This document shows positions 24,625-38,219 of a stretch of 64,000 nucleotides of DNA, one piece after another. The DNA is taken from assembly GCF_039566955.1 (NCBI RefSeq), contig NZ_CP154796.1, forward strand, positions 3,038,001 to 3,102,000, given 5' to 3'. A program made the translations under genes and the position numbers. The stretch is from Micromonospora sp. DSM 45708 (GTDB lineage: Bacteria; Actinomycetota; Actinomycetes; Mycobacteriales; Micromonosporaceae). Below the pieces are notes generated by a model. That model saw only the letters and a program-made list of their open reading frames with translations, had not been told where the DNA came from and did no database searches. Numbering within the stretch: the stretch's first letter is position 1; every line of letters begins with the position of its first letter.

Positions 24625-24725
24625 GGCGGCGTGCTCCTCTCCGTGCGGCTGGCCGGGACGCCGCTTCGACGGTAGCCGGGAACGCCCGGGCCTTCTGGCT
24701 GCTTGCCGGCGGCGGGCACCATTGG

Positions 24726-25109
24726 GTGGTGATCCGCTTCCTGCTGAACCTGCTGTGGCTCGTCTTCGGCGGCGGCATCGTCCTGGCCCTGGGCTACGGC
24801 GTGGCCGCCCTGATCTGCTTCGTCCTGGTCGTCACCATCCCGTTCGGCGTCGCCTCGCTGCGCCTGGCCTCGTACGCGCTGTGGCCGTTCGGGCGCACGC
24901 TCGTGCCGAAGCCCGGCGCCGGCGTCCCGTCCGGCCTGGCGAACGTGCTCTGGGTGCTGCTGGCCGGCTGGTGGCTCGCCCTGTCGCACATCCTCGCCGG
25001 GGTCGCGCTCTGTGTGACGATCATCGGCATCCCGTTCGGGGTGGCCAACTTCAAGCTGGTTCCGGCCGCGCTCTGGCCGCTCGGCCAGGAGGTCGTCGAG
25101 ACGCCCTGA
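24726..25109 (+). CDS. YccF-domain inner-membrane protein
   Basis: This 127-residue integral membrane protein carries the duplicated YccF motif: FVLVVTIPFGVASLRLASYALWPFG and CVTIIGIPFGVANFKLVPAALWPLG (only key residues IPFGVA and ALWPxG matter), each followed or preceded by membrane helices. Family function is unknown. Start is GTG at 24726 or 24729. It stands alone, followed by a strong terminator. Confidence 0.88.
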   Translation: MVIRFLLNLLWLVFGGGIVLALGYGVAALICFVLVVTIPFGVASLRLASYALWPFGRTLVPKPGAGVPSGLANVLWVLLAGWWLALSHILAGVALCVTIIGIPFGVANFKLVPAALWPLGQEVVETP

Positions 25110-25110
25110 C

Positions 25111-25147
25111 GGGACCGCTGCCCGGTGGCCCGCCGGGCAGCGGTCCC
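25111..25147 (+). terminator. terminator after the yccF-like gene
   Basis: A perfect 15-bp stem, GGGACCGCTGCCCGG (25111-25125) and CCGGGCAGCGGTCCC (25133-25147), with a 7-nt loop, starts 1 nt after the stop codon. Confidence 0.8.
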
Positions 25148-25251
25148 GGTCCACGGCGGCAGTGACCCCGGGTCGTGATTCGTCGCCGCAGCGGGTGCCG
25201 CGTTCGTGCGTGCCGCAACTCGCACCCCCTAAAGCGTCCTAGGAGGATAGC

Positions 25252-26082
25252 GTGGTGGCGGAAAGACGGAATGCCGCTCGCGTCCGACAACGGGTGGTTA
25301 CGGTCGGTGAGGTGGGCGGTCGGAACGAGGTGATCGAGGCACTGAAGGCCGATCCGGCGCTGTCCGGACTGCGCCGTTCGCTGGAGTTCTACCACGGCGA
25401 CCGGGCCCGCGAGGCGGCGCTGGACGCGTTCTACGCGGCCCTGGTCCGCGCCGGCGACCTGGTCTTCGACATCGGCGCGCACGTCGGTGACCGGCTGGCC
25501 AGCTTCCGCCGGCTCGGCGCCCGGGTGGTGGCCGTGGAGCCGCAACCGCTCTGCGCGCGGGTGCTGCGCGCCCTGCACGCGGGCGACGAGGCGGTCACGG
25601 TGGTGGAGGCGGCCTGCGGGCGGACCGCCGGACCGGTGCGGCTGCACGTGAACTCCGCCAACCCGACCGTCTCCACCGCCTCCCCCGGCTTCGTGCGGGC
25701 CGCGGGGCACGCCGCCGGCTGGGAGGGCGAGACCTGGGACGCCGAGATCGAAGTGGCCGGCACCACCCTGGACGCGCTCACCGCGGACCACGGCGTGCCG
25801 GCGTTCATCAAGATCGACGTGGAGGGCTTCGAGGACGCCGTGCTGGCCGGGCTGAGCCGGCCGGTGCCGGTGCTGTCGTTCGAGTTCACCACCATCGCGC
25901 GGGACCTGGCCGAACGCTGCCTGGACCGACTGACCACGCTCGGCTTCACCGGGTTCACCGTGGCGCTCGGCGACGAGATGGGATTCGCACTGCCCGGGTG
26001 GCGACCGGCCACCGAGGTCGCGGCGTACCTGTCCGCGGTGCCGCACGAGGCGAACGCCGGCGACGTGTACGCGCGGAGCTGA
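25252..26082 (+). CDS. FkbM family SAM-dependent methyltransferase
   Basis: The 276-residue class I methyltransferase has the SAM site in LVFDIGAHVGDRLASFRRLG, the acidic residue in VVAVEPQPL, and the FkbM signature FIKIDVEGFEDAVLAGL near residue 185. FkbM-family enzymes O-methylate sugars or natural products; no biosynthetic neighbours are present, so the substrate is unknown. AGGAGG at 25241-25246 sets the start at GTG 25252 or 25255. It appears to be monocistronic, and an A/T-richer stretch with a T-run follows at about 26164-26170. Confidence 0.88.
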   Translation: MVAERRNAARVRQRVVTVGEVGGRNEVIEALKADPALSGLRRSLEFYHGDRAREAALDAFYAALVRAGDLVFDIGAHVGDRLASFRRLGARVVAVEPQPLCARVLRALHAGDEAVTVVEAACGRTAGPVRLHVNSANPTVSTASPGFVRAAGHAAGWEGETWDAEIEVAGTTLDALTADHGVPAFIKIDVEGFEDAVLAGLSRPVPVLSFEFTTIARDLAERCLDRLTTLGFTGFTVALGDEMGFALPGWRPATEVAAYLSAVPHEANAGDVYARS

Positions 26083-26245
26083 CGCCGCTCCACATCGGAC
26101 GACCGGCCCGAGGCCGCATCGACGCTGCTCACCGGCTTGATCCACGCATCCGCTGCCCGGCCGCTTTTTTCAGGTGTCGAAATTAGGCGTGATTCGTTAC
26201 CTACCCGTTATTGACGTGACCGGCGCCACTTCGGTTGACTGCCAC

Positions 26246-26269
26246 GGAACCGCTACCGCAACCGGTTCC
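26246..26269. promoter_or_regulatory. LacI-type operator before the lacI-family gene
   Basis: GGAACC (26246-26251) and GGTTCC (26264-26269) are inverted arms, and the right arm itself contains the 8-bp palindrome AACCGGTT (26260-26267, CG centre) typical of LacI-family sites. It lies 39 nt before the regulator start, so autoregulation is likely. Confidence 0.6.
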
Positions 26270-26307
26270 GAAACATCCCCCTCACCCCTGCGACCCGGGA
26301 GCGTCAC

Positions 26308-27309
26308 GTGCCGATCACCATCGCCGACGTCGCCACCCGGGCCGGGGTGAGCAAGACGACCGTCTCGCGCGTGCTCAACGGCAAGGGCGAGGTGCACATC
26401 CGCACCGCCGACCGGGTCCGCGCCGTGATCAGCGACCTCGGCTACGTGCCCAGCGCCCGCGCGGTCGGCCTGGCCCGCGGGCGCACCCGGGTGGTCGGCA
26501 TGCTGGTGCCGGCGCTGACCTGGCCCTGGATGGGCGAGGTGCTCCAGGGCGCGGCCGACGCGGTCGAGGCCGAGGGCTACGGCATGCTGCTGTTCACCTG
26601 CACCCACGGCGACGAGTCGATGCGGCGGTTCGCCTCCCAGGTGTCCGCCAAGTCCTTCGACGGCCTGCTCGTGGTCGAACCCGAGGGCACCCTGGACTAC
26701 ATCACCGGGCTGCACCGACGCGGCCTGCCGGTCATCCTCATCGACGACCGCGGTCACCAGCCCGGCTTCCCGTCGGTGCGGACCACCAACGAGGCCGGCG
26801 CGCGGGCCGCCGCCACGCATCTGCTGGCACTCGGACGCCGACGACCGCTCGTCATCACCGGCCTGCGCCGGTTCGGCTGCACCCGGGAACGGCTCGCCGG
26901 CTTCGCCGGCGGCTACGCGGACGCCGGCGTACCCATCGAGCCGGCGCGGGTGGTGGAGGGCGACTTCACGTTCGAGTGCGGGCGCGCGGCGGTGCGCCGG
27001 CTGCTCGCCGACGGCGTGCCGTTCGACGCGGTCTTCGCGCACAACGACCTCTCCGCCGCCGGCGCGCTCCAGGCGCTGCGCGACGCCGGCCGCCGGGTCC
27101 CCCAGGACGTGGCGGTGGTCGGCTTCGACGACCTGCCGCTGGCCGGGCACACCCACCCGCCGCTCAGCTCGGTGCACCAGCCCCTGCGGGAGATGGGCGC
27201 GGCAGCCGCCCGGCTCCTCATCGCCCACCTCACCGGCACGCCGCTGCCGGACACCCCGACCGTCATCCCCACCGGTTTCGCCGCCCGCGCCTCCACCCGC
27301 ACCACCTGA
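26308..27309 (+). CDS. LacI family transcriptional regulator
   Basis: The 333-residue regulator has an N-terminal helix-turn-helix ([20 protein letters not shown]), the hinge helix ([12 protein letters not shown]), then a periplasmic-binding-like sugar sensor domain (residues 60-330) with VDP-type motifs such as [18 protein letters not shown] near the C-terminus. It precedes an ABC importer and a GH1 beta-glucosidase on the same strand, so it probably represses them until a beta-glucoside or its phosphate-free oligosaccharide binds. GTG start. An operator-like palindrome lies upstream. Confidence 0.92.
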   Translation: MPITIADVATRAGVSKTTVSRVLNGKGEVHIRTADRVRAVISDLGYVPSARAVGLARGRTRVVGMLVPALTWPWMGEVLQGAADAVEAEGYGMLLFTCTHGDESMRRFASQVSAKSFDGLLVVEPEGTLDYITGLHRRGLPVILIDDRGHQPGFPSVRTTNEAGARAAATHLLALGRRRPLVITGLRRFGCTRERLAGFAGGYADAGVPIEPARVVEGDFTFECGRAAVRRLLADGVPFDAVFAHNDLSAAGALQALRDAGRRVPQDVAVVGFDDLPLAGHTHPPLSSVHQPLREMGAAAARLLIAHLTGTPLPDTPTVIPTGFAARASTRTT

Positions 27310-27339
27310 GCAGTCACCCCGCCGAAGCCGGCGACCACG

Positions 27340-27361
27340 CCGGCGGGCAGCCGCCCGCCGG
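27340..27361 (+). terminator. hairpin between the lacI-family gene and the importer operon
   Basis: A perfect 9-bp stem, CCGGCGGGC and GCCCGCCGG, with a 4-nt loop. It may end the regulator transcript or attenuate read-through into the transporter genes 72 nt further on. Confidence 0.5.
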
Positions 27362-27432
27362 TGGCACCACCGCACACCCTCCATCCACCACATCCCGCCC
27401 GATGACATGCGGGACCACCGAGGGAGACCTCC

Positions 27433-29112
<1,680 letters not shown>

Positions 29113-29120
29113 CCCGGCGT

Positions 29121-29158
29121 CGTCTCCCCGGCCGGCTCGTCCGCCGGCCGGGGAGACG
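29121..29158 (+). terminator. intra-operon hairpin after the substrate-binding protein gene
   Basis: A perfect 16-bp stem, CGTCTCCCCGGCCGGC and GCCGGCCGGGGAGACG, with a 6-nt loop. Placed between the binding-protein gene and the ATPase and permease genes, it probably stabilises the upstream mRNA or causes partial termination. Confidence 0.65.
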
Positions 29159-29198
29159 GTGCCCGCCCTCACCCCGGCAACCCAGACAGGAATTCGGC

Positions 29199-30289
29199 AT
29201 GACGACGACCGAGAGCGCCCCGGCGCCGGCCGACGAGGTGGTGCTGGAGGCCGTCGGCCTGACCAAGCACTTCCCGGTCCGCCGGCGGCTGCGCGACCTC
29301 CTCTCCCGGACCTCGGCGGTGGTGCACGCCGTCGACGACGTCTCGATCGCGCTGCGCCGCGGCCGGGTGACCGCGCTGGTCGGTGAGTCCGGCTCCGGCA
29401 AGTCCACGGTGGCCCGGCTGCTTGCCCAGCTCTATCCGCGCACCGCCGGCGACATCCGGCTGCACGGCGTCTCGACCCGGGTCCGCGGCGGCCGGCGCTT
29501 CCGGGCGTACGTGCGCCGGGTGCAGTTGATCCTCCAGGACCCGTTCGCCTCGTTGAACCCGGTGCACACCGTGCGCTACCACCTCACCCGGTCGCTGCGC
29601 ATCCACGGCAACGCCGGCGACGGCGCGGACGGGCTGGAGAAGGCGCTGGCCGACCTGCTCACCCGGGTCAGCCTCACCCCGCCCGAGCGCTACCTCGACG
29701 CGTTCCCGCACGAGCTGTCCGGCGGCCAGCGCCAGCGCGTCGCCATCGCGCGGGCGCTCGGCGCGGACCCGGAGGTGCTGCTCGCCGACGAGCCGGTCTC
29801 CATGCTGGACGTCTCGATCCGCCTCGGCGTGCTCAACCTGCTCCAGGACCTCAAGGACCGGCTGAACCTGGCCATCCTCTACATCACCCACGACATCGCC
29901 TCGGCCCGCTACTTCGCCGACGAGACGATCGTCATGTACGCCGGGCGGATGGTCGAGGGCGGCGACAGCGAGACGGTCACCCAGCGGCCGGCGCACCCGT
30001 ACACCCGGTTGTTGATCGATTCGGCGCCGGACCCGCAGCGGATCACCGGCGCGGGCGCCGGCGACGCCGCGGCGGCCGAGCGGGACCACGGCGAGCCGCC
30101 GAGCCTGATCCACCCGCCGGCCGGCTGCCGGTTCCACCCGCGCTGCCCGCACGTCATGCCCCGGTGCGCCACCGAGCTGCCGCCGCCGATGACGATCGAC
30201 GACCGGCCCGGGCACTGGGCGGCGTGCTGGCTGTTCGACAGGGCAACCATCGCGGCGGCGGAGGCAACCGTGCCCGAGGAGGCAGCCCG

Positions 30290-30293
<4 letters not shown>
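29199..30293 (+). CDS. ABC transporter ATP-binding protein (DppF/OppF type)
   Basis: The 364-residue nucleotide-binding subunit has Walker A GESGSGKS, the Q-loop ([12 protein letters not shown]), signature [16 protein letters not shown], Walker [14 protein letters not shown] and the H-loop THD. The C-terminal oligopeptide-transporter extension has the CRFHPRCP cysteine motif. Start ATG 29199 with AGG upstream. It overlaps the first permease gene by 4 nt (ATGA). It works with the second ATPase at 32314-33321. Confidence 0.92.
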
Positions 30294-31267
<974 letters not shown>

Positions 31268-31270
31268 GCG

Positions 31271-32313
31271 ATGACAATCTCCCCGTCCAGCATCGAGCAG
31301 GTGATCCCCGGTCAGGGGGCGATGGCGCAGCCGTCGGCCCGGGCGCGGCGCCGCCGGTTCCGTTTCGTGGCCAACGCCAAGGCCGCCACCGGCCTCGGCC
31401 TCCTCGGCGTGTACGTGCTGCTGGCGGTCATCGGGCCGTGGATCGCGCCGTACGACCCGGACGCGCGCGGCGCCGACGTGCTCCAGGCGCCGTCGACCCG
31501 GCACTGGTTCGGCACCACCCACCTCGGGCAGGACATCTTCAGCCAGATCCTGGTGGGCGCGCGCAGCGTGATGGTGGTGGGCCTGATCGCCGGCGTGCTG
31601 GCCACGATCCTGTCCGTCCTGATCGGGGTGACCGCCGGCTACCTGGGCGGCGCGGCCGACGAGGGGCTGTCCGCGCTGTCCAACGTGTTCCTGGTGATCC
31701 CGGCGCTGCCGCTGATCATCATCGTGGCGTCGCTCGTCGACCAGGCCGGTGACCTGCTGGTCGCGCTCATCATCGGGCTCACGTCGTGGGCGTGGGGCGC
31801 CCGGGTGCTGCGCGCCCAGACGCTGTCGTTGCGTCGCCGCGACTACGTCGAGGCGGCCCGGGCCAACGGCGAGCGGACCTGGCGGATCATCGGCTTCGAG
31901 GTGCTGCCGAACCTGACCGCGATCATCGCCTCCGGCTTCGTCGGCACCGTGATCTTCGCGGTCATGTCGGAGATCACCCTGGCGTTCATCGGCATCTCGT
32001 CGGTCAGCTCCTGGAACTGGGGCACCATCCTGTTCTGGGCGCAGGGCCAGCAGGCGCTCGCGCAGGGCGCGTGGTGGTGGTTCGTGCCGGCCGGGCTGGC
32101 CATCGCGCTGCTCGGCACCGCCCTCGCGCTGATCAACTTCGGCATCGACGAGTTCGTCAGCCCCCGGCTGCGCACCGGCGGCCGGACCCGGATCCGCACC
32201 GCGGACGGCCGCACGGTCCGGATGCGCGTGGGGTTCACCCCCGTGCTGGCCCCGGCGGCGGCCCCCGTCCCGATGCGACGGCCGGCCGAGGACATCCGAG
32301 AGGACGCCAACTC

Positions 32314-32317
<4 letters not shown>
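31271..32317 (+). CDS. ABC transporter permease (DppC type)
   Basis: The 348-residue partner permease has an N-terminal cytoplasmic extension of about 35 residues. A first membrane helix precedes a DPDARGADV segment and FGTTHLGQDIFSQILVGARS, the DppC/OppC signature, and the EAA loop lies in AARANGERTWRIIGFEVLPN. Its hydrophilic C-terminal tail of 60 residues is longer than usual. It overlaps the next ATPase by 4 nt. Confidence 0.92.
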
Positions 32318-33321
<1,004 letters not shown>

Positions 33322-33355
33322 GAAGTCCGAGCCCACCGCTACCGCGAGGAGAATT

Positions 33356-34765
<1,410 letters not shown>

Positions 34766-34775
34766 CCCGACGTCC

Positions 34776-34819
34776 GGGGCGACCGCACGGGAGCTTCCCG
34801 GGCGGTCGCCCCTTTCTTT
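34776..34819 (+). terminator. intrinsic terminator after the GH1 gene
   Basis: A perfect 11-bp stem, GGGGCGACCGC (34776-34786) and GCGGTCGCCCC (34802-34812), is followed by TTTCTTT. It is the most classical intrinsic terminator in the window. Confidence 0.88.
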
Positions 34820-34822
34820 CAT

Positions 34823-34851
34823 GTCTTGACATAAGACCGGAACAACGGTTC
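34823..34851. promoter_or_regulatory. promoter/operator region of the GH30 gene
   Basis: A -35-like TTGACA (34826-34831) overlaps the inverted repeat GTCTT-GACAT-AAGAC (34823-34837). A second one, GAAC-AACG-GTTC, follows at 34840-34851. No good -10 was found. The second repeat recalls the GGAACC/GGTTCC arms before the lacI-family gene, so shared control is possible. Confidence 0.4.
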
Positions 34852-34890
34852 GCTCATTCACGGATGTCAATTCATCCGGAAGGAGCCTCC

Positions 34891-36774
34891 GTGTCCCCCA
34901 CCACCGTTGCCCGCCTCGCCGGCCGCGTCGCCCTGACGCTCTGCCTCACCGCCGGCGCCCTCGCCCCCACCACCGCAGCCCACGCCGCCGGCGAACGCGT
35001 CGACGTCTGGCTCACCACCACCTCCGACAGCGGCGGCCGGACCGTCACCCGCGGGTTGCAGCAGCAGAGCCCGCTCGCCTTCGCCGCCACCAGCCCCGGC
35101 GCCACCCACACGATCACCGTCGACGAGAACACCCGGTACCAGCCGTTCGAGGGCGCCGGCGCGTCCATCACCGACACCACCGCGTACCTGCTGCGCGGCG
35201 GACCGGTCAGCGCGGCCACCCGGGACGCGGTGATGCGCAAGCTGTTCAGCCCCACCGACGGGATCGGACTGTCGTTCGTGCGCAACCCGGTCGGCGCGTC
35301 CGACCTGTCCCGACCCGGCAACGTGTCCCTCGACGACACCTGCTGCGACCTCAACGACTTCGGCGCGAACGGCTACGACACGAACGTCGAGGTGCTCACC
35401 GCGCAGGCCCGCCAGCTCAACCCGGCGCTGCGGGTGATGGTGGTGCCGTGGAGCGCGCCCGGCTGGATGAAGGACAACGGCCGGATGGACCAGATGGGCT
35501 GGCTGAAGTGGGAGCACTACGCCACCTACGCGCAGTACCTGGTCAAGACCATTCAGGCGTACGCGGCGCGCGGCGTCACGGTCGACTACCTGTCGGTGCA
35601 GAACGAGCCGAACTGCTGCCAGGCCGGCAACCCCACCGCGATGGACTACCCCGGCATGAGCTGGAACGCCTCCGGCCTGACGGAGCTGACCAAGAACTTC
35701 GTCTACCCGGCGTTCCGTGCCGCCGGGATCAGCACGAAGGTGCTGGTGCACGACTGGAACTACGGCGACTACGGCACCATCGGGTCCGGGCTGCTCGCCG
35801 ACAGCGCGGTCCGCACCGACCCGCTCTTCGGCGGCATCGCCTGGCACGGCTACTTCGGTGACCCGGCGGTCGGCAGCCAGGTGCGCGCGCAGTACCCGGC
35901 GGTGCCGCAGTTCAGCACCGAGCACTCCGGCGGCACCTGGATCACCAACCAGCACAACGAGGACATGGCCGACATCGTGAACTACGCCCGGAACTGGAGC
36001 CGCAGCGTGGTGAAGTGGAGCCTCGCGGTCAACCAGAACATGGGCCCGCACAACGGCGGCTGCGGCACCTGCACCGGCCTGATCACCGTGCAGGAGGGCG
36101 GCGCCCGGGCCGGTCAGGTCGACTACACCATCGAGTACTACACCACCGGTCACCTGACCAAGTTCGTCCGGCCCGGGGCCACCCGGGTCGACTCCACCGC
36201 CAACGGCACCGTGCCGAACGTCGCCTACCGCAACCCGGACGGCTCCAAGGCGCTGCTGGCGCACAACGGCGGCGCGTCCGCGCAGTCGGTCCGGGTGGTG
36301 TGGGGCGGGCAGTCCTTCAGCTACACGCTGCCGGCCCGCACCACCGCCACGTTCACCTGGTCCGGCACCCAGTCCGGTGGCGGCGCGACACCGACCGGAC
36401 CGGTCACCGGTATCGGCGGCACCTGCCTGGACGTCACCGACAACGCCAGCGCCGACGGCACGCCGGTGCAGATCTGGAGCTGCACCGGGGCGGCCAACCA
36501 GCGCTGGACCCGGGCCGCCGACGGGACGCTGCGCGCACTCGGCAAGTGCCTGGACGTGGCCGGCGGCGGCACCGCCGACGGCACGAAGGTGCAGCTGTGG
36601 ACGTGCAACGGCAGCGCCGCCCAGCAGTGGACCGCGACCACCGGGCGGGACCTGGTGAATCCACAGGCGGACAAGTGCCTCGACGTCACCGGCAACACGT
36701 CCGCCAACGGGACGAAGACGCAACTGTGGAGCTGCACCGGCGGCGCCAACCAGAAGTGGACCCTGCCGTCCTGA
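34891..36774 (+). CDS. secreted GH30 glycosidase with ricin-type lectin domain
   Basis: The 627-residue exoenzyme has a Sec signal peptide (cleavage about AHA-AG, residue 31). A GH30 catalytic domain (about 45-490) carries acid/base E239 in SVQNEPN and nucleophile E344 in STEHSGG. A ricin-B (CBM13) domain (about 505-627) contains three CLDV...QxW repeats. GH30 enzymes of this type cleave beta-1,6-glucan, glucosylceramide-like or xylan substrates; the subfamily is not certain, with beta-1,6-glucanase/glucosidase most likely. GTG 34891 has GGAAGGAG upstream. Its products could feed the adjacent importer. Confidence 0.9.
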   Translation: MSPTTVARLAGRVALTLCLTAGALAPTTAAHAAGERVDVWLTTTSDSGGRTVTRGLQQQSPLAFAATSPGATHTITVDENTRYQPFEGAGASITDTTAYLLRGGPVSAATRDAVMRKLFSPTDGIGLSFVRNPVGASDLSRPGNVSLDDTCCDLNDFGANGYDTNVEVLTAQARQLNPALRVMVVPWSAPGWMKDNGRMDQMGWLKWEHYATYAQYLVKTIQAYAARGVTVDYLSVQNEPNCCQAGNPTAMDYPGMSWNASGLTELTKNFVYPAFRAAGISTKVLVHDWNYGDYGTIGSGLLADSAVRTDPLFGGIAWHGYFGDPAVGSQVRAQYPAVPQFSTEHSGGTWITNQHNEDMADIVNYARNWSRSVVKWSLAVNQNMGPHNGGCGTCTGLITVQEGGARAGQVDYTIEYYTTGHLTKFVRPGATRVDSTANGTVPNVAYRNPDGSKALLAHNGGASAQSVRVVWGGQSFSYTLPARTTATFTWSGTQSGGGATPTGPVTGIGGTCLDVTDNASADGTPVQIWSCTGAANQRWTRAADGTLRALGKCLDVAGGGTADGTKVQLWTCNGSAAQQWTATTGRDLVNPQADKCLDVTGNTSANGTKTQLWSCTGGANQKWTLPS

Positions 36775-36798
36775 CTCCCCGGCCACCGCGCGGCGACG

Positions 36799-36838
36799 CC
36801 GGTCGGGCCACCCGCCACGGCGGTGCCGGCCCGGCCGG
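36799..36838. terminator. bidirectional terminator between the GH30 and ROK genes
   Basis: CCGGTCGGGCC (36799-36809) pairs with GGCCCGGCCGG (36828-36838), 11 bp with one G-U pair in RNA, between convergent stop codons. Confidence 0.55.
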
Positions 36839-38080
36839 TCAACGGCCCCGCGACCGCCGCGCCGGGGCGGGGCGGGCCGCCGGGTCGCGGGGCACACCGC
36901 CGTCGCGCAGCAGCCGGGTCATCGGCAGGGTGGCCGCGCCCATCGCGACCGCGTCCGGCCCGAGCCGGCACAGCTCGACCGAGGTCTGCGCGTACGGCTG
37001 GCGCAGCGCGTGCCGCGCGGTGGCCTCGCGGATCGCCGGCAGATGGCGCTCGCCCAGCGCCAGCCCCGCCCAGCCACCCAGCACCACCCGCTCCGGGTTG
37101 AACAGGTTCACCAGGTTGGCCAGGCCGGCGCCGAGGTAGCCGACCGTCTCGTCGATCACCGAGGCGGCGGTGCGGCTGCCGGCGCGCAGCAGCTCACCGA
37201 ACGCGCTCTCCTCGTCCCCGCCGGGCGCCGGGCGGCCCCGGTTGGCCCGCCGGAACCGGTCGAGCACCCCCTCCGCCCCGACGTACGCCTCGAGGCAGCC
37301 GAGGTTGCCGCAGCGGCAGCGCCGGCCCCCGTACACGATGGTGGTGTGGCCCCACTCGCCGGCGCTGCTGTGCGCGCCGCGGTAGCCGACGCCGTCGGCG
37401 ACCACGCAGGCGCCCACGCCGGACCCGACCAGGACGACCACCGCGTGCCGGACGCCGCGACCGGCGCCGAACCACATCTCGGCCTGGCCGAGCGTCTTGG
37501 CGCCGTTGTCGATGTGCACCGGCACGTCGGTGCCGGCACGCAGCATCGCGCCGAGCGGGACGCCGTCCCAGCCGAGCGTCTGCGCGTGCACCACGGCGTC
37601 GGCGGCGCGCTCGACCGTGCCGGAGACGGCGACGCCGAAGCCGAGCACCGCGGCCGGGTCGACGCCCGCCTGCTCGGTCACCGCGGCGAGGCCGTGCAGC
37701 AGGTGCGAGGCGACCTGTCGCGGGTCGGGCTCGGCCGCGGCGATCGGGTACTCCGCCTTGGCCAGCGCGGTCATGGACAGGTCGAACAGCTCGACCTGCA
37801 CCCGGGTCTCGCCCACGTCGGCGCCGACCAGGTAGCCGTAGCCGGGGGCGACACGCAGCAGCACCCGGGGACGCCCGCCGTCGGACTCCACCGAGCCGGC
37901 CTCCTCGACCAACCCCTCGGCGATCATCTCGCCGACCAGGTTGCTCACGCTGGCCAGGCTCAGCGCGGTGGACTGGCCCAGCTCGTGCCGGCTGAGCGGG
38001 CCGTCCAGCCAGATCCGGGTGAGCAGGACCGACCGGTTGGCCCGGCGCATGTCGCGCACCGTGGTGCGTCTGGCGTCCAC
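36839..38080 (-). CDS. ROK family transcriptional regulator
   Basis: The 413-residue ROK (NagC/XylR type) regulator has an N-terminal winged helix-turn-helix (RRANRSVLLTRIWLDGP ... SRHELGQSTALSLASVSNLV), then a sugar-kinase-like sensor domain. The zinc-binding cysteine cluster is CRCGNLGCLEAY. ROK signature residues are in GSGVGACVVADG. I prefer GTG 38080, with GGGGAAGGA upstream; longer frames have no family features. It is divergent from the GH18 chitinase gene across a 139-bp region with a palindrome, so it probably controls chitin or amino-sugar use. Confidence 0.9.
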   Translation of the reverse strand: MDARRTTVRDMRRANRSVLLTRIWLDGPLSRHELGQSTALSLASVSNLVGEMIAEGLVEEAGSVESDGGRPRVLLRVAPGYGYLVGADVGETRVQVELFDLSMTALAKAEYPIAAAEPDPRQVASHLLHGLAAVTEQAGVDPAAVLGFGVAVSGTVERAADAVVHAQTLGWDGVPLGAMLRAGTDVPVHIDNGAKTLGQAEMWFGAGRGVRHAVVVLVGSGVGACVVADGVGYRGAHSSAGEWGHTTIVYGGRRCRCGNLGCLEAYVGAEGVLDRFRRANRGRPAPGGDEESAFGELLRAGSRTAASVIDETVGYLGAGLANLVNLFNPERVVLGGWAGLALGERHLPAIREATARHALRQPYAQTSVELCRLGPDAVAMGAATLPMTRLLRDGGVPRDPAARPAPARRSRGR

Positions 38081-38170
38081 GTCCGCCGCCGTCCTTCCCC
38101 ACGGGCCGCCCGTCGGCGGCGCGCATTCAGACCCTGAATCAAGTGGTGACAGACTACTGCGCATTTACAC

Positions 38171-38183
38171 TTAACAAAGTTAA
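38171..38183. promoter_or_regulatory. operator-like palindrome between the ROK and chitinase genes
   Basis: TTAAC-AAA-GTTAA is a perfect palindrome in an AT-rich island (38161-38192) of otherwise about 75% GC DNA, followed by a partly overlapping second copy of the arm (GTTAACTGATAAC). It is 37 nt before the chitinase start and 90 nt before the regulator start, suited to control both. Confidence 0.6.
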
Positions 38184-38219
38184 CTGATAACGTCCGCCGC
38201 ATCGATGAGGAGGTATGTC

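Noticed and set aside
34826..34860. housekeeping promoter for the GH30 gene based on TTGACA
   Set aside because: The -35 is perfect but no acceptable -10 is found 16-19 nt downstream, so it is reported only as part of a regulatory region.
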